From Lichenicoccus sp965276875 (GTDB lineage Bacteria > Pseudomonadota > Alphaproteobacteria > Acetobacterales > Acetobacteraceae): 64,000 nt of DNA. Positions 25,608 to 34,626 of this stretch are shown here, one piece after another. The DNA is taken from assembly GCF_965276875.1 (NCBI RefSeq), contig NZ_OZ255701.1, forward strand, positions 1,860,001-1,924,000. The letters are read 5' to 3'. Position 1 is the first letter of the stretch; every line of letters starts with the position of its first letter. The translations under genes were made by a program, and so were the position numbers. Below the pieces are notes generated by a model. The model did not search any database. It had not been told where the DNA came from and was given only the letters and a program-made list of their open reading frames with translations.

Positions 25608-26662
25608 CACGGCAGGACCTTCTGCGCCCGCAGGCTGTCGAGGGCGGCAAGCAGCGAGCGGCGGCTCTCCATGCGCTCGGTGAAGCCGGCCGCGTGAATC
25701 TTGCTGACGTCGGAAATCACGTCGGTCTCGGTGTGGAAGATGAAGTCGCCGAAGGCCCAGCCGACCAGGCGGTCGAGATCGGGCTCGACCAAATCGTGCC
25801 GTTCGGCGATACGCTGCCAGACCGGCGCCTTGTCGGCCATGTGGCGCGCCAGGGTGAGTGGCACCGGGGGGGCTGTGGAGAGGTCCAGGTGGGCCGCGAT
25901 GTCGTCCCACATGCGCTCCCATCGAAACACGTCGCCGTTGGTGATGTTGAAGGCCTGGCCTGAGGCTTTGGCGTTGGTGGCGGCCCAGACGCTGGCGCGT
26001 GCGAGCAGTCCGGAATCGGTGAATTGCACGAGCTGGTTGAAGGCCCAATCGCTGCCGGGGTAACGCAGCGGCACGCCGAGTTCGCGCGAGATCGCCGCGA
26101 ACACGCCGACGACGAGGGCGATATTCATCGGGTTGCCATGCACGTCGCCGACGATCACGTCCGGGCGGAGGGCGACATAGTCCCATGGCGCCCCCGAGGA
26201 GCGGCCGCGCAGTTCCGCCTCCTGCGCCAGATAGAGGTTGGGCGGCATGTGGATCGGGTCGTCCTCGCGTGCCGGGGTGCGTACCTTGGCACCCAGATGG
26301 ATGCCGTAGATCTTGAAGCCCTGGTAGATCACCACCCGTTGCAGCGGCACGCTGGCGGCCTCGACGCCGTCGAGCAGGTTGCCGAGCATGCCGGCGTTGC
26401 GCTCGGCCTCGACGGCAAGATCGGGGTCGGGAGAGAGGGCCGCATAAAAGATGTGGGTGGTGTCCGCGGCGTCGCGCAGCATGTCCAGCCGGGCCTCGCG
26501 GTCGGTGAGGTCGGCAATCACGCTCTCGAAGCCTTCCACCGGGCGGCGTCCGAGGCTGCGCACACGCCAGCCCTGACGCAGCAGCTCGCGGCCGACGGCG
26601 CGGCCGATGATGCCGGCAGCACCCGCGACCAGCGCGACCTTGTCGCTCTTCACAGCCTTCAT
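25607..26662 (-). CDS. SDR-family oxidoreductase (PRISE-like)
   Basis: This 351-residue extended SDR opens with VALVAGAAGIIGRAVGRELL, a GxxGxxG NAD(P)-binding loop, and has IFYAALSP, VVIYQGFKIYGIHLG and PNLYLAQEAEL, the pattern of the progesterone 5-beta-reductase/iridoid-synthase-like (PRISE) group, which reduces activated C=C bonds of enones. The segment GQAFNITNGDVFRWERMW is also typical of that group. The substrate here is unknown. It begins ten bases after the ABC exporter gene and ends coupled to the renalase-like gene. Confidence 0.87.
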   Translation of the reverse strand: MKAVKSDKVALVAGAAGIIGRAVGRELLRQGWRVRSLGRRPVEGFESVIADLTDREARLDMLRDAADTTHIFYAALSPDPDLAVEAERNAGMLGNLLDGVEAASVPLQRVVIYQGFKIYGIHLGAKVRTPAREDDPIHMPPNLYLAQEAELRGRSSGAPWDYVALRPDVIVGDVHGNPMNIALVVGVFAAISRELGVPLRYPGSDWAFNQLVQFTDSGLLARASVWAATNAKASGQAFNITNGDVFRWERMWDDIAAHLDLSTAPPVPLTLARHMADKAPVWQRIAERHDLVEPDLDRLVGWAFGDFIFHTETDVISDVSKIHAAGFTERMESRRSLLAALDSLRAQKVLP

Positions 26663-26672
26663 CGATGTCTCC

Positions 26673-28433
26673 TCAAGCTTGGGCGAATTGCAGCTCTGCC
26701 AGGCGCGCGTAGAGCCCGTTTTCGCGCATCAAGGCGGTGTGCGTGCCGGCGGCGACGATGCGGCCGGCTTCGAGCACGATGATGCGATCGGCGCGACGCA
26801 CTGTCGCCAGCCGGTGCGCCACCACCAGGGTGGTGCGGTTGCGTGCCAACAGTGTGAGTGCCGACTGCACGGCGCGTTCGGACTCCGCGTCGAGCGCGCT
26901 GGTTGCCTCGTCGAGCAGCAGGATCGGCGCGTCGCGCAGGATTGCGCGGGCGATGGCGACGCGCTGGCGCTGGCCGCCAGACAGGCGAATTCCCTTCTCG
27001 CCGAGGAAGCTGTCGAAGCCCTGCGGCAGGTCGTCGAGGAAGTCGGCGGCCGCCGCTGCCTCTGCCGCGGCGCGCACGTCGGCGTCGGACGCGTCGGGCC
27101 GGCTGTAGCGGATGTTCTCGCGCGCGGTGGTGCTGAAGATCACCGGGTCCTGCGGCACCAGCCCGATGCGGCGGCGGAGGTCGCGCGGATCGACGCTGGC
27201 AATGTCTGTGCCGTCGATGCGTATGCTGCCCGATTGCGGGTCGTGGAAGCGCAGCAGCAACTGGAACAGGGTGCTCTTGCCGGCACCGGAGGGGCCGACC
27301 AGGGCGGTGAAGCTGCCGGGCTCGATGGTCAGGCTGATTCCGTCGAGGGCGGCGGCGGTGGGCCGGCTCGGATAGCAGAAGCGCACGTCGGTGAAGTCGA
27401 TATGGCCGCGCGCCGGCAGGATGAAGCTCTTGGGGTTCGCGGGGGCGGCGATCGTCGGCTGTTCGCCGAGCAGTTCGAGGATGCGGTCGGCGGCACCGGC
27501 GGCGCGCTGCATCTCGCCCCAGAGCTCGCTCAGCGCCGCGCCGGAACTCGCCAGCAGCACTGCGTAGAAGACGAAGGCGGAGAGGTCGCCGCCGCTCAGC
27601 CGTCCCAGCACCACGTCGCGTCCGCCGACCCACAGGCTGAGCGTGATCGCGCCGAACCCGAGCAGGATGACGCTGAGCAGTTGCACCGCCCGGGTGCGCA
27701 CGCGGGCGATGGCGGTTGCCACCGACTGCTCCACCAGGCCGGAGAAGCGGGCGCGGTCGGTCGCTTCGTGGGTGAAGGCCTGCACCGCGCGCAGGAAGTT
27801 CACCGTCTCCTCGGCATAGGTGCTGAGGTCGCCGACCCGGTCCTGCGCCTGTCGCGAAAGCCGTTTTTCGCGGCGTCCGAACAGGATCACGGGTGCGAGC
27901 ACCAGCGGGATCACCAGCACGATGATGCCGGCAAGCTTGGCGCTGGTGATCAGCAGCATCACGAAGGCGCCGACCAGGGTCAGCAGGTTGCGCACCCAGA
28001 GCGAGATCGCCGAGCCGGTCAGCGCCTGCAGCACAGAGACGTCGGCGGTGAGGCGGGCGATGATGTCGCCGGTGCGCGCGGTCTCGAAGAAGCTCGGCGA
28101 CAGCGAGACCACCTTGTCGAACACGTCGCGTCGGAGGTCGGCGGCGACCCGCTCGCCGAGCCAAGACACCAGAAAGAAGCGCGCCGAGGTGGCGAACGCC
28201 AGGGCGGCGACGATCGCGCCCATCGCCAGGGCGGCATGGTTCAGGCGGGTGAGGCTGTGCGCGCCGAAGCCGCCATCGATCAGCCGGCGCACGCCCTGGC
28301 CGAGACCCAGCACCAGCCCTGCTGCGGCGAGCAGCGCGGTGCTCGCGGCCGCCACGCGCCAGCCATAGGGACGCAGATAGCCAAACAGCAGCCGCAGCGA
28401 GCGGAGCGGCGGCCGCGTCGCGGGGTCGTTCAC
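26673..28433 (-). CDS. ABC exporter half-transporter (fused membrane and ATPase domains)
   Basis: The 586-residue protein has six predicted membrane helices in the first ~310 residues (for example VAAASTALLAAAGLVLGLGQ and NLLTLVGAFVMLLITSAKLA) and a complete nucleotide-binding domain: Walker A VGPSGAGKSTL, Q-loop GLVPQDPVIF, signature IRLSGGQRQRVAIARAIL, Walker B ILLLDEATSALD and the AHRLATV switch. It is of the MsbA/BmrA type and would act as a homodimer exporting a lipid, peptide or drug-like molecule. The start is GTG at 28433, overlapping the Rieske oxidoreductase stop as GTGA. Confidence 0.95.
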   Translation of the reverse strand: MNDPATRPPLRSLRLLFGYLRPYGWRVAAASTALLAAAGLVLGLGQGVRRLIDGGFGAHSLTRLNHAALAMGAIVAALAFATSARFFLVSWLGERVAADLRRDVFDKVVSLSPSFFETARTGDIIARLTADVSVLQALTGSAISLWVRNLLTLVGAFVMLLITSAKLAGIIVLVIPLVLAPVILFGRREKRLSRQAQDRVGDLSTYAEETVNFLRAVQAFTHEATDRARFSGLVEQSVATAIARVRTRAVQLLSVILLGFGAITLSLWVGGRDVVLGRLSGGDLSAFVFYAVLLASSGAALSELWGEMQRAAGAADRILELLGEQPTIAAPANPKSFILPARGHIDFTDVRFCYPSRPTAAALDGISLTIEPGSFTALVGPSGAGKSTLFQLLLRFHDPQSGSIRIDGTDIASVDPRDLRRRIGLVPQDPVIFSTTARENIRYSRPDASDADVRAAAEAAAAADFLDDLPQGFDSFLGEKGIRLSGGQRQRVAIARAILRDAPILLLDEATSALDAESERAVQSALTLLARNRTTLVVAHRLATVRRADRIIVLEAGRIVAAGTHTALMRENGLYARLAELQFAQA

Positions 28434-29920
28434 TCTGCTGCGAAGGCGGGGGGAGCGAATGGTGGACGCGCGATCATCGCGGCGGTCTGCGCCTCGCGTC
28501 CGCAGGCGACGAGGCCGACCAGCGCGCCGCCCTGGCGCAGGCTTGCGAGGAATTCGCCCGCGTCGAAATCGCCGTCGATCTCCACCTGGTCGAACTCCTG
28601 AGGATGGCCGATATACTCGTAACGCTTGCCGTAATGATAGGTCCAGAAGAACGGCGTCTGCGGCGGCGGCGCGGTGCGCCCGAGCATGCCGGCGGCGGCG
28701 GCACGACCATGCTGCTGGGCGACACGCCAATGCTCGACCCGCTGGTTGTCATGGCGGCCGAGGGGAAGACGCGCGACATCGCCGGCGGCGAACACGCCGT
28801 CCGCGGCGCGCATGGCGCCATCGACAATGATGCCGCCGTCCGGAGTGCGCGCGAGGCCCGAGGCAAAACCGGTCGCGGGGGTAATCCCCAGGCCCGCGAG
28901 CACCAAGCCGGCCGGCAGGCGCTGGCCGTCATCGAGCGTCACGCAATCGTCGTCGATGCGGGCGACCTTGCGACCGCCGAGCCAACGCACGCCATGTTGC
29001 TCATGCAGGCGGCGGAACATCGTCCCGAGTTCGGTGCCGAACTGCGCCTCGAACGGGATGTCGCGCGGGCAGACCACGGTGACCGGTATGTCCTGTTCGC
29101 GCAAAGCCGAGGCGGCTTCCAGGCCGATGAAGCCGCTGCCGACGATCACCACGGGGGTGCTCTTGTCGCGCAGGGCGGCGAGGATAGCGGCGGCGTCCTC
29201 GCGCGTGCGCAATATATGCACGTGGGGAAGGTCGCCGCCGGGGACATCGGGGGCGCGTGGCAGCCCGCCGGTTGCGATCAGCACCGCGTCGTAGCCGATG
29301 CTGCCGCCGCCTGCCCGTGCAACCGTCCGCGCTGCGGGATCGAGCGCCACCGCCTCATCGTGCAGCCGCTCGATCTGCTGGTCATCGTAAAAGCCGTCCT
29401 CGCGCAGCGTCGGGGCAGCGTCGGGTTGCATCGCGCCTTGCAGCACGAACTTGCTTAGCGCCGTCCGGTCGTAGGGCGCTCCGGGCTCGTGGCCGAGCAG
29501 CACGATCCGCCCGGCAAAGCCGAACTCGCGCAAGGCGCAGGCAGCGGCGGTACCGGCGGCGCCGGCGCCCACGATCAGCATCGTGCGCGGGTCCGTCGTG
29601 TCTGGGGACGGCGTCCGCGGCATCGGCTCGGGCGAGACCAGCACGGCGCCGCCTTCGACGGTGACCGGGTAGCGGGTCAGGCCTTCGAGGGCCGGCGGCT
29701 CCAGCAACGCGCCGTCGCGCAGGCTGAAGCTCGCCTTGTGCCATGGACAGATGATGCGTCCGTCGCAGACCGCGCCCTCGGCGAGCGGGGCGCCGGCATG
29801 AGGACACTCCGCGCCGAACGCGTGCACGAGGTCGCCGTCACGGATCAGCAGTATCCTGGTGTCGCCGAGTTCGATGGTGGTCGGCCGATCGAGTGTCTCA
29901 AGCGTTGCGACCTGTTGCAT
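28430..29920 (-). CDS. Rieske [2Fe-2S] / FAD-dependent oxidoreductase (AIFM3-like)
   Basis: The 496-residue protein joins an N-terminal Rieske domain (ECPHAGAPLAEGAV and CDGRIICPWHKASF, giving the Cys-x-His pair and Cys-x-x-His pair) to a class I pyridine nucleotide-disulfide-type reductase with two dinucleotide motifs (LIVGAGAAGTAAACALREFG and VVIVGSGFIGLEAASALRE) and the FAD motif GVFAAGDVA. That is the architecture of AIFM3-type proteins and of reductases for ring-hydroxylating systems. The start ATG at 29920 has AGGAGC upstream. It is the first gene of the four-gene operon and faces the DUF2501 gene across 64 bases. Confidence 0.92.
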   Translation of the reverse strand: MQQVATLETLDRPTTIELGDTRILLIRDGDLVHAFGAECPHAGAPLAEGAVCDGRIICPWHKASFSLRDGALLEPPALEGLTRYPVTVEGGAVLVSPEPMPRTPSPDTTDPRTMLIVGAGAAGTAAACALREFGFAGRIVLLGHEPGAPYDRTALSKFVLQGAMQPDAAPTLREDGFYDDQQIERLHDEAVALDPAARTVARAGGGSIGYDAVLIATGGLPRAPDVPGGDLPHVHILRTREDAAAILAALRDKSTPVVIVGSGFIGLEAASALREQDIPVTVVCPRDIPFEAQFGTELGTMFRRLHEQHGVRWLGGRKVARIDDDCVTLDDGQRLPAGLVLAGLGITPATGFASGLARTPDGGIIVDGAMRAADGVFAAGDVARLPLGRHDNQRVEHWRVAQQHGRAAAAGMLGRTAPPPQTPFFWTYHYGKRYEYIGHPQEFDQVEIDGDFDAGEFLASLRQGGALVGLVACGREAQTAAMIARPPFAPPAFAAE

Positions 29921-29984
29921 GATGTGCTCCTGCTTCGCAGGCACGAGCGCGGCACAAGGCGGCCGGTTGCGGGAGGTTCGAGAG

Positions 29985-30398
29985 ATGCAAGGATGGATCA
30001 TTGCGGCGGCGGTGGCGACGGCACTCGCGGCCGGTGCGCCGGCGAACGCGCAGATGCTGAAAAGCCTGAAGAGCGCGTCTGGCATCGGCGGCGGCATGGG
30101 TGGCATGTCGATGCCGTCGCTGGGCTCGGCCAGCAGCGGCAACATCGCCGGCGTGCTGCAATATTGCATCAAGAACAACTATCTTGGCAGCGGCAGCAAC
30201 GCGGGCGCAACCGAGAGCAGTCTGATGGGCAAGCTCGGCCAAGGCACCAGCAACAGCAGCCAATATGAATCGGGCAGCCAGGGGCAGCTGCAAACCGGCA
30301 ACAACCAGACCATGTCGCTCGGCGGTGGCGGCCTCAAGGCGAAGCTCACCCAGAAGGTCTGCGGCCAGGTGCTCCAGCACGCGAAATCGATACTGTGA
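29985..30398 (+). CDS. DUF2501 (YjjA-like) exported protein
   Basis: The 137-residue protein has a Sec signal (GWIIAAAVATALAAGAPANA then Q) and a Gly/Ser/Met-rich mature part with NIAGVLQYCIKNNYL and LTQKVCGQVLQHAKSIL, the conserved ends of the DUF2501 family (E. coli YjjA). Two conserved cysteines could form a disulfide. Function is unknown. A GGGAGG Shine-Dalgarno fixes the ATG at 29985. Its stop overlaps the GTG start of the prolyl oligopeptidase gene by four bases. Confidence 0.85.
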   Translation: MQGWIIAAAVATALAAGAPANAQMLKSLKSASGIGGGMGGMSMPSLGSASSGNIAGVLQYCIKNNYLGSGSNAGATESSLMGKLGQGTSNSSQYESGSQGQLQTGNNQTMSLGGGGLKAKLTQKVCGQVLQHAKSIL

Positions 30399-32554
30399 GG
30401 CAGGCGCGCTGCCTGCCGCTTGCGGTCGCGGCATTGTTTCTGTCGGCCGCCGACAAAACCGCGCCACCGACCCCAATCCACACGGTAATCGACCATCATC
30501 ACGGCGTTGACGCGCGCGATCCCTATCGTTGGCTCGAAAACGGTGATGCGACACGCGTGCAGGACTGGTCGGCGGCGCAGAACCGGCGCACCCGCGCCTA
30601 CCTCGATGAGCTGCGGGTGCGGACAACCCTGCACGCGCGGCTGCTGGCCGCGGCCTCGGCGACATCGCCCTCCTATCACCACCTGACGGTGGCCGGCGGT
30701 CGGCTGTTCGCACTCACCGTGCAGCCGCCCAGGCAGCAGCCGATGGTGAGCGTGATGCCGGTCACGGGCGATGCGACCAGGCAGCGCGTGGTGGTCGATC
30801 CGAACGCGCTCGACCCCTCCGGGCAGACCGCGATCGACTGGTTCGTGCCTTCGCCGAACGGGCGCAAGATTGCGGTCTCACTGTCGCGCAACGGCAGCGA
30901 GGACGGCACCGTGCATGTGTTCGACGTAGCCAGCGGCCGCGAGACCGGCGAGGCGGTGCCGCGCGCGCAATATCCCACCGCCGGCGGCAGCCTGGCCTGG
31001 CGGTCAGACAGTTCGGGCTTCTGGTACACGCGCTATCCGGGGCCCGACCGTCCGCCGGCCGACCGGCACTTCTACCAGCAGGTCTATTACCACCGGCTCG
31101 GCACCGATCCGGCAACGGACCGCTATGTGCTTGGACGCGGCCTGCCGCGGATCGCCGAAATCGCGCTCGACGCCAGCCAGAACCCGAACGCCGTGCTGGT
31201 CTCCGTGGCCAACGGCGATGGCGGCCAGTTCGAACAGTTCGTCATCAAGCCGGACGGCGGCGTCACCCAGGTCACGCACTTCGCCGACGAGGCGGTGGCC
31301 GGCAGCATCGGCCCCGACAACGTGCTCTATCTGGTGTCGAAGAAGCACGCGCCGCGCGGACGCATCCTGGCGTTGCCGCTCAACGACCTCGACCTCGCAC
31401 ATGCCAAGCCGCTGATCCCCGAGGGGACTGGCGCGATCGAGGGAGGCGGCGAATTCGGCGGCGAGGCGGTGGTGGTGACCAGTGATGCGCTCTATTTGCG
31501 CGAGCTGGTCGGCGGGCCCTCCAGGGTTGCGATCTACGCCCGTGACGGCACGCCGAAAGGCACGATCGCGCTGCCGCCGATCGCCGACGTGGACGCACTC
31601 ACGGCGACCGGTGACGGCCATGTGCTCTACGGCGTGCAGACCTATCTCACGCCGTATCGGGTCATGGCGTATGACGAAGCGACCGGGGCAAGCCGACTCA
31701 CCGCGCTCGCCGAAACCAGCCCGGTCTCGTTCGCCGATGCCAAGGTGGAGCGCATTTTCGCGGTCTCCAAGGACGGCACCAAAATCCCGGTGAACGTCAT
31801 CCGTCTTAAGCACAGCACGGACGACGGCAAGCGGCCGACCCTGCTCTACGGTTACGGCGGCTACGGCGTGTCGATGACGCCGCGCTTCGCCGGCGAGACC
31901 GCGCGGCTCTGGCTCGATGCCGGCGGCGTCTGGGCGATCGCCAACCTGCGCGGCGGCGGCGAGTATGGAGAGACCTGGCACGAACAGGGCGCACTCACCC
32001 GCAAACAGCACGTCTTCGACGATTTCCTCGCCGCCGCCCACACCCTGATCGCGCGCCATGTCACGGCGCCCGCGCACCTCGCCATTCTTGGCGCCAGCAA
32101 TGGCGGCCTGACGATGGGGGCGGCGCTGACCCAGGCGCCCGGCCTGTTCCGCGCCGTGGTCTCACTGGTTGGTATTTACGACATGATGCGCATCGAGCTT
32201 GATCCGAACGGCGCGTTCAACGTCACCGAGTTCGGCACCGTGAAGAACCCGGCGGACTTCAAGGCGATGCTGGCCTATTCGCCGTATCAGCATGTCCGTG
32301 CAGGCGTGAAGTATCCGGCGGTGTTCATGGCCACTGGCACGCATGACGGACGGGTCAATCCGGCGCAGTCTCGCAAGATGATCGCGCGCCTACAGGCGGC
32401 GACGGTGTCCGGGCTGCCGATCACCCTCGCGATCAGCGACAAGTCCGGCCACGGCATCGGCAGCGCGCTCGGGGTCAGGATCGACCAGCAATCCGACTGG
32501 ATGGCGTTCCTGTTCGACCAGCTCGGCATGACGCTGGCTGCGCACGGGGCATGA
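30395..32554 (+). CDS. Prolyl oligopeptidase family serine peptidase (S9A)
   Basis: This 719-residue enzyme starts with a short hydrophobic lead (LPLAVAALFLSA), so it may be exported. The N-terminal RDPYRWLEN motif and seven-bladed propeller precede an alpha/beta-hydrolase domain with RPTLLYGYGGYGVSMTPRF, the nucleophile in ILGASNGGLTMG, the acid in ATGTHDGRVNPAQS and the histidine in KSGHGIGSALG. S9A enzymes cleave short peptides after proline. The start is GTG at 30395, overlapping the DUF2501 stop (GTGA), so the two are probably co-translated. Confidence 0.95.
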   Translation: MRQARCLPLAVAALFLSAADKTAPPTPIHTVIDHHHGVDARDPYRWLENGDATRVQDWSAAQNRRTRAYLDELRVRTTLHARLLAAASATSPSYHHLTVAGGRLFALTVQPPRQQPMVSVMPVTGDATRQRVVVDPNALDPSGQTAIDWFVPSPNGRKIAVSLSRNGSEDGTVHVFDVASGRETGEAVPRAQYPTAGGSLAWRSDSSGFWYTRYPGPDRPPADRHFYQQVYYHRLGTDPATDRYVLGRGLPRIAEIALDASQNPNAVLVSVANGDGGQFEQFVIKPDGGVTQVTHFADEAVAGSIGPDNVLYLVSKKHAPRGRILALPLNDLDLAHAKPLIPEGTGAIEGGGEFGGEAVVVTSDALYLRELVGGPSRVAIYARDGTPKGTIALPPIADVDALTATGDGHVLYGVQTYLTPYRVMAYDEATGASRLTALAETSPVSFADAKVERIFAVSKDGTKIPVNVIRLKHSTDDGKRPTLLYGYGGYGVSMTPRFAGETARLWLDAGGVWAIANLRGGGEYGETWHEQGALTRKQHVFDDFLAAAHTLIARHVTAPAHLAILGASNGGLTMGAALTQAPGLFRAVVSLVGIYDMMRIELDPNGAFNVTEFGTVKNPADFKAMLAYSPYQHVRAGVKYPAVFMATGTHDGRVNPAQSRKMIARLQAATVSGLPITLAISDKSGHGIGSALGVRIDQQSDWMAFLFDQLGMTLAAHGA

Positions 32555-32564
32555 GACCTGGGGC

Positions 32565-33320
32565 GTGAGCATCAGGATCGGCATCGGCGGCTGGAGCTAT
32601 GCGCCCTGGCGCGAGACGTTCTATCCGCCGGGCCTGCGGCACGCAGACGAACTCGCCTATGCCGCCTCGCGACTGAACTCGCTCGAAATCAATGCCACCT
32701 TCTATCGCACCCAGAGCCCGGCGATCTTTCGCGGCTGGCGCGAGGCGGTGCCGGACGGGTTCGTCTTCTCGGTCAAGGCGGCGCGAGCGGCGGCGCAGCG
32801 TCGTGAGGCGGCGGCGGCGGCGCCCGCGATCGAGCGGTTCCTCGGCTCCGGCTTGACCGAATTGGGCGACAGGCTCGGAGCCCTGCTGTGGCAACTGCCG
32901 CCGACCCGCAAGTTCGATGCAGGTGAAGTGGCGCGCTTCCTCGATCTGCTGCCCGCCGCGCGCGACGGCGTGCGGCTGCGTCACGCCTTGGAGGCGCGGC
33001 ATGCCAGCTTTGCCTCCCCCGAGGCGCTGGCCCTGCTACGCGAGCGCGGCGTTGCGCTGGTCATGGTAGCGGACGGCGGGCCGCCATCGGAGGTGCCGCC
33101 GACCGCGGACTTCGCCTATCTGCGGTTGCGCGGCTGCGTGGACGACGAGCCGCTCGGCTATGCGGAGACGGACCTCGATCTCTGGGCCGAACGCCTGCGC
33201 CGGCTCGCCGAACGAGGCCCAGTGTTCGCTTATGTCATTGCCGGCGCCAAGCACCGCGCGCCCCTGGCCGCGATGGCGCTGCACGCCCGCATCTTGCACA
33301 ACCATGACCCGGCACCTTAG
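32565..33320 (+). CDS. DUF72 (YecE-like) protein
   Basis: The 251-residue protein matches the DUF72 TIM-barrel-like family: IRIGIGGWSYAPWRETFYPP, SLEINATFYRTQSP, FVFSVKAARA, ALLWQLPPTRKFD, LEARHASF and TADFAYLRLRGCVDD occur in family order. No enzymatic activity is well established. The start is GTG at 32565, ten bases after the peptidase stop, so it likely belongs to the same transcript. The FMN riboswitch of the riboflavin operon begins about 35 bases beyond its stop. Confidence 0.9.
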   Translation: MSIRIGIGGWSYAPWRETFYPPGLRHADELAYAASRLNSLEINATFYRTQSPAIFRGWREAVPDGFVFSVKAARAAAQRREAAAAAPAIERFLGSGLTELGDRLGALLWQLPPTRKFDAGEVARFLDLLPAARDGVRLRHALEARHASFASPEALALLRERGVALVMVADGGPPSEVPPTADFAYLRLRGCVDDEPLGYAETDLDLWAERLRRLAERGPVFAYVIAGAKHRAPLAAMALHARILHNHDPAP

Positions 33321-33355
33321 TAACTTGCGTCGGCCGCGATTGGCCGGCGGATGAC

Positions 33356-33501
33356 GTTCTCGGGGCGGGGTGCAACTCCCCACCGGCGGTATTTGGGGCG
33401 GTGCCCCATCAGCCCGCGAGCGCTCGCCGTGTTTGCATGGCGAGGTCTAGCAGATCCGGTGTGATCCCGGAGCCGACGGTATAGTCCGGATGAGAGAGAA
33501 C
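33356..33501 (+). promoter_or_regulatory. FMN riboswitch (RFN element)
   Basis: The conserved RFN aptamer is fully visible. The P1 stem pairs GTTCTC (33356-33361) with GAGAAC (33496-33501). Inside lie GGGGCGGGGTGCAACTCCCC, CACCGGCGGTA, CCATCAGCCCGCGAGC, a variable arm (CTCGCC/GGCGAG), GCAGATCCGGTG, TGATCCCGGAGCCGACGGT and TAGTCCGGATGAGAG. It precedes ribD, as expected. Downstream, 33563-33577 forms a CGTCC/GGACG hairpin next to the ribD start that could hide the ribosome-binding site, so control is more likely translational; no U-tract terminator was seen. Confidence 0.97.
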
Positions 33502-33582
33502 GCAGCCAGGCCCGGCAGCCGCCAAGCGGCCGCTGGTGTTTGGCTGGGTGCGCCCTTGGGCACGTCCTGGTGGGACGCGTCG

Positions 33583-34626
33583 ATGTTGAGCTTGGGTGCC
33601 GCAAGGCACGATGACAACAGGGCTGTGGCGGGTGGCTTTCGTGCCGCCATCGAGGAAGCCGCGCGCTTCATCGGTGCGACCGCGCCCAACCCGCCGGTCG
33701 GATGCGCGATCCTGGACGCCGAGGGAACCATCCTGGCCGTGGCGGCGCATCATCGTGCCGGGGAGCCGCATGCCGAGGCGCTGGCCCTGCAAGTGTGCCG
33801 GGAGGCTGGCACCCTCGATCGCGCCGTGACCGCCATCGTCACTCTCGAACCTTGCAACCATACCGGGCGCACGCCGCCCTGCACCAAGGCGATCCTGGCC
33901 AGTCCGTTGCGCTCGGTGTGGATCGGTGCGTCGGACCCCAATCCGCTTGTTACCGGCGGCGGTGCGGCACGGCTTGCTGCGGCCGGGCTCGACGTGCATT
34001 GGCCGGCCGCAAACTCTGACTGCGCGCGCGACTGCGCGGCCCTGATCGCGCCGTTCGCAACGCGGGTCACCGACGCGCGACCCTGGATCACCGTCAAGCA
34101 GGCGCTCGACGCCTCCGGCGGCATGATCCCGCCCGCCGGCGCCCGGACCTTCACCGGACCCGCCGCACTGGCGCTGGCGCATCGGCTGCGCCGCGCCTCG
34201 GATGCGATCATCACCGGCGTCGGCACGATCCTGGCCGACCGGCCGCATTTCACCGTCCGCCATGTGCCCGACCATCCGACGCGCCGGCGTCTCATCGGGG
34301 TCGTCGATCGCGCAGGCGGGGTGCCGGAGGATTGGCGGCGCGAGACCGAGGCACGTGGCCTGGGGCTGCGCACCGCACCAGACCTGCCGTCGCTGCTGCG
34401 GCGGCTCGCTGACGAGGGCGCCTTGTGGGCCCTGGTCGAGGCCGGCCCGCGCCTGCTCGCTTGCATCGAGCAGGACGCGCTCTGGGACGACTGGCTGAGC
34501 ATAAGCCAGGACAGGCAGGGCCGCGACCATGTCTCGCTGCGCAGCCGCAAGGCAATCTCGCCGCTGCGCCTGATCGAGGGCGTGGCCTCGGCGCGACAGG
34601 AGGTCGCATGTTCTCCGGCATCATAG
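33583..34626 (+). CDS. ribD: Bifunctional riboflavin deaminase/reductase RibD
   Basis: RibD deaminates and reduces the GTP-derived pyrimidine in riboflavin synthesis. The 347-residue protein has the N-terminal zinc deaminase domain (NPPVGCAILD, EPHAEALAL and LEPCNHTGRTPPCTKAI with the His/Cys ligands) and the C-terminal DHFR-like reductase domain (RPWITVKQALDASGG; HRLRRASDAIITGVGTILAD). The ATG at 33583 is chosen because upstream in-frame sequence belongs to the riboswitch leader. It overlaps ribE by 19 bases. Confidence 0.96.
   Translation: MLSLGAARHDDNRAVAGGFRAAIEEAARFIGATAPNPPVGCAILDAEGTILAVAAHHRAGEPHAEALALQVCREAGTLDRAVTAIVTLEPCNHTGRTPPCTKAILASPLRSVWIGASDPNPLVTGGGAARLAAAGLDVHWPAANSDCARDCAALIAPFATRVTDARPWITVKQALDASGGMIPPAGARTFTGPAALALAHRLRRASDAIITGVGTILADRPHFTVRHVPDHPTRRRLIGVVDRAGGVPEDWRRETEARGLGLRTAPDLPSLLRRLADEGALWALVEAGPRLLACIEQDALWDDWLSISQDRQGRDHVSLRSRKAISPLRLIEGVASARQEVACSPAS

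Noticed and set aside
26607..28601. A long plus-strand open frame opposite the ABC exporter
   Set aside because: Antisense shadow; the exporter frame has all ABC motifs in order.
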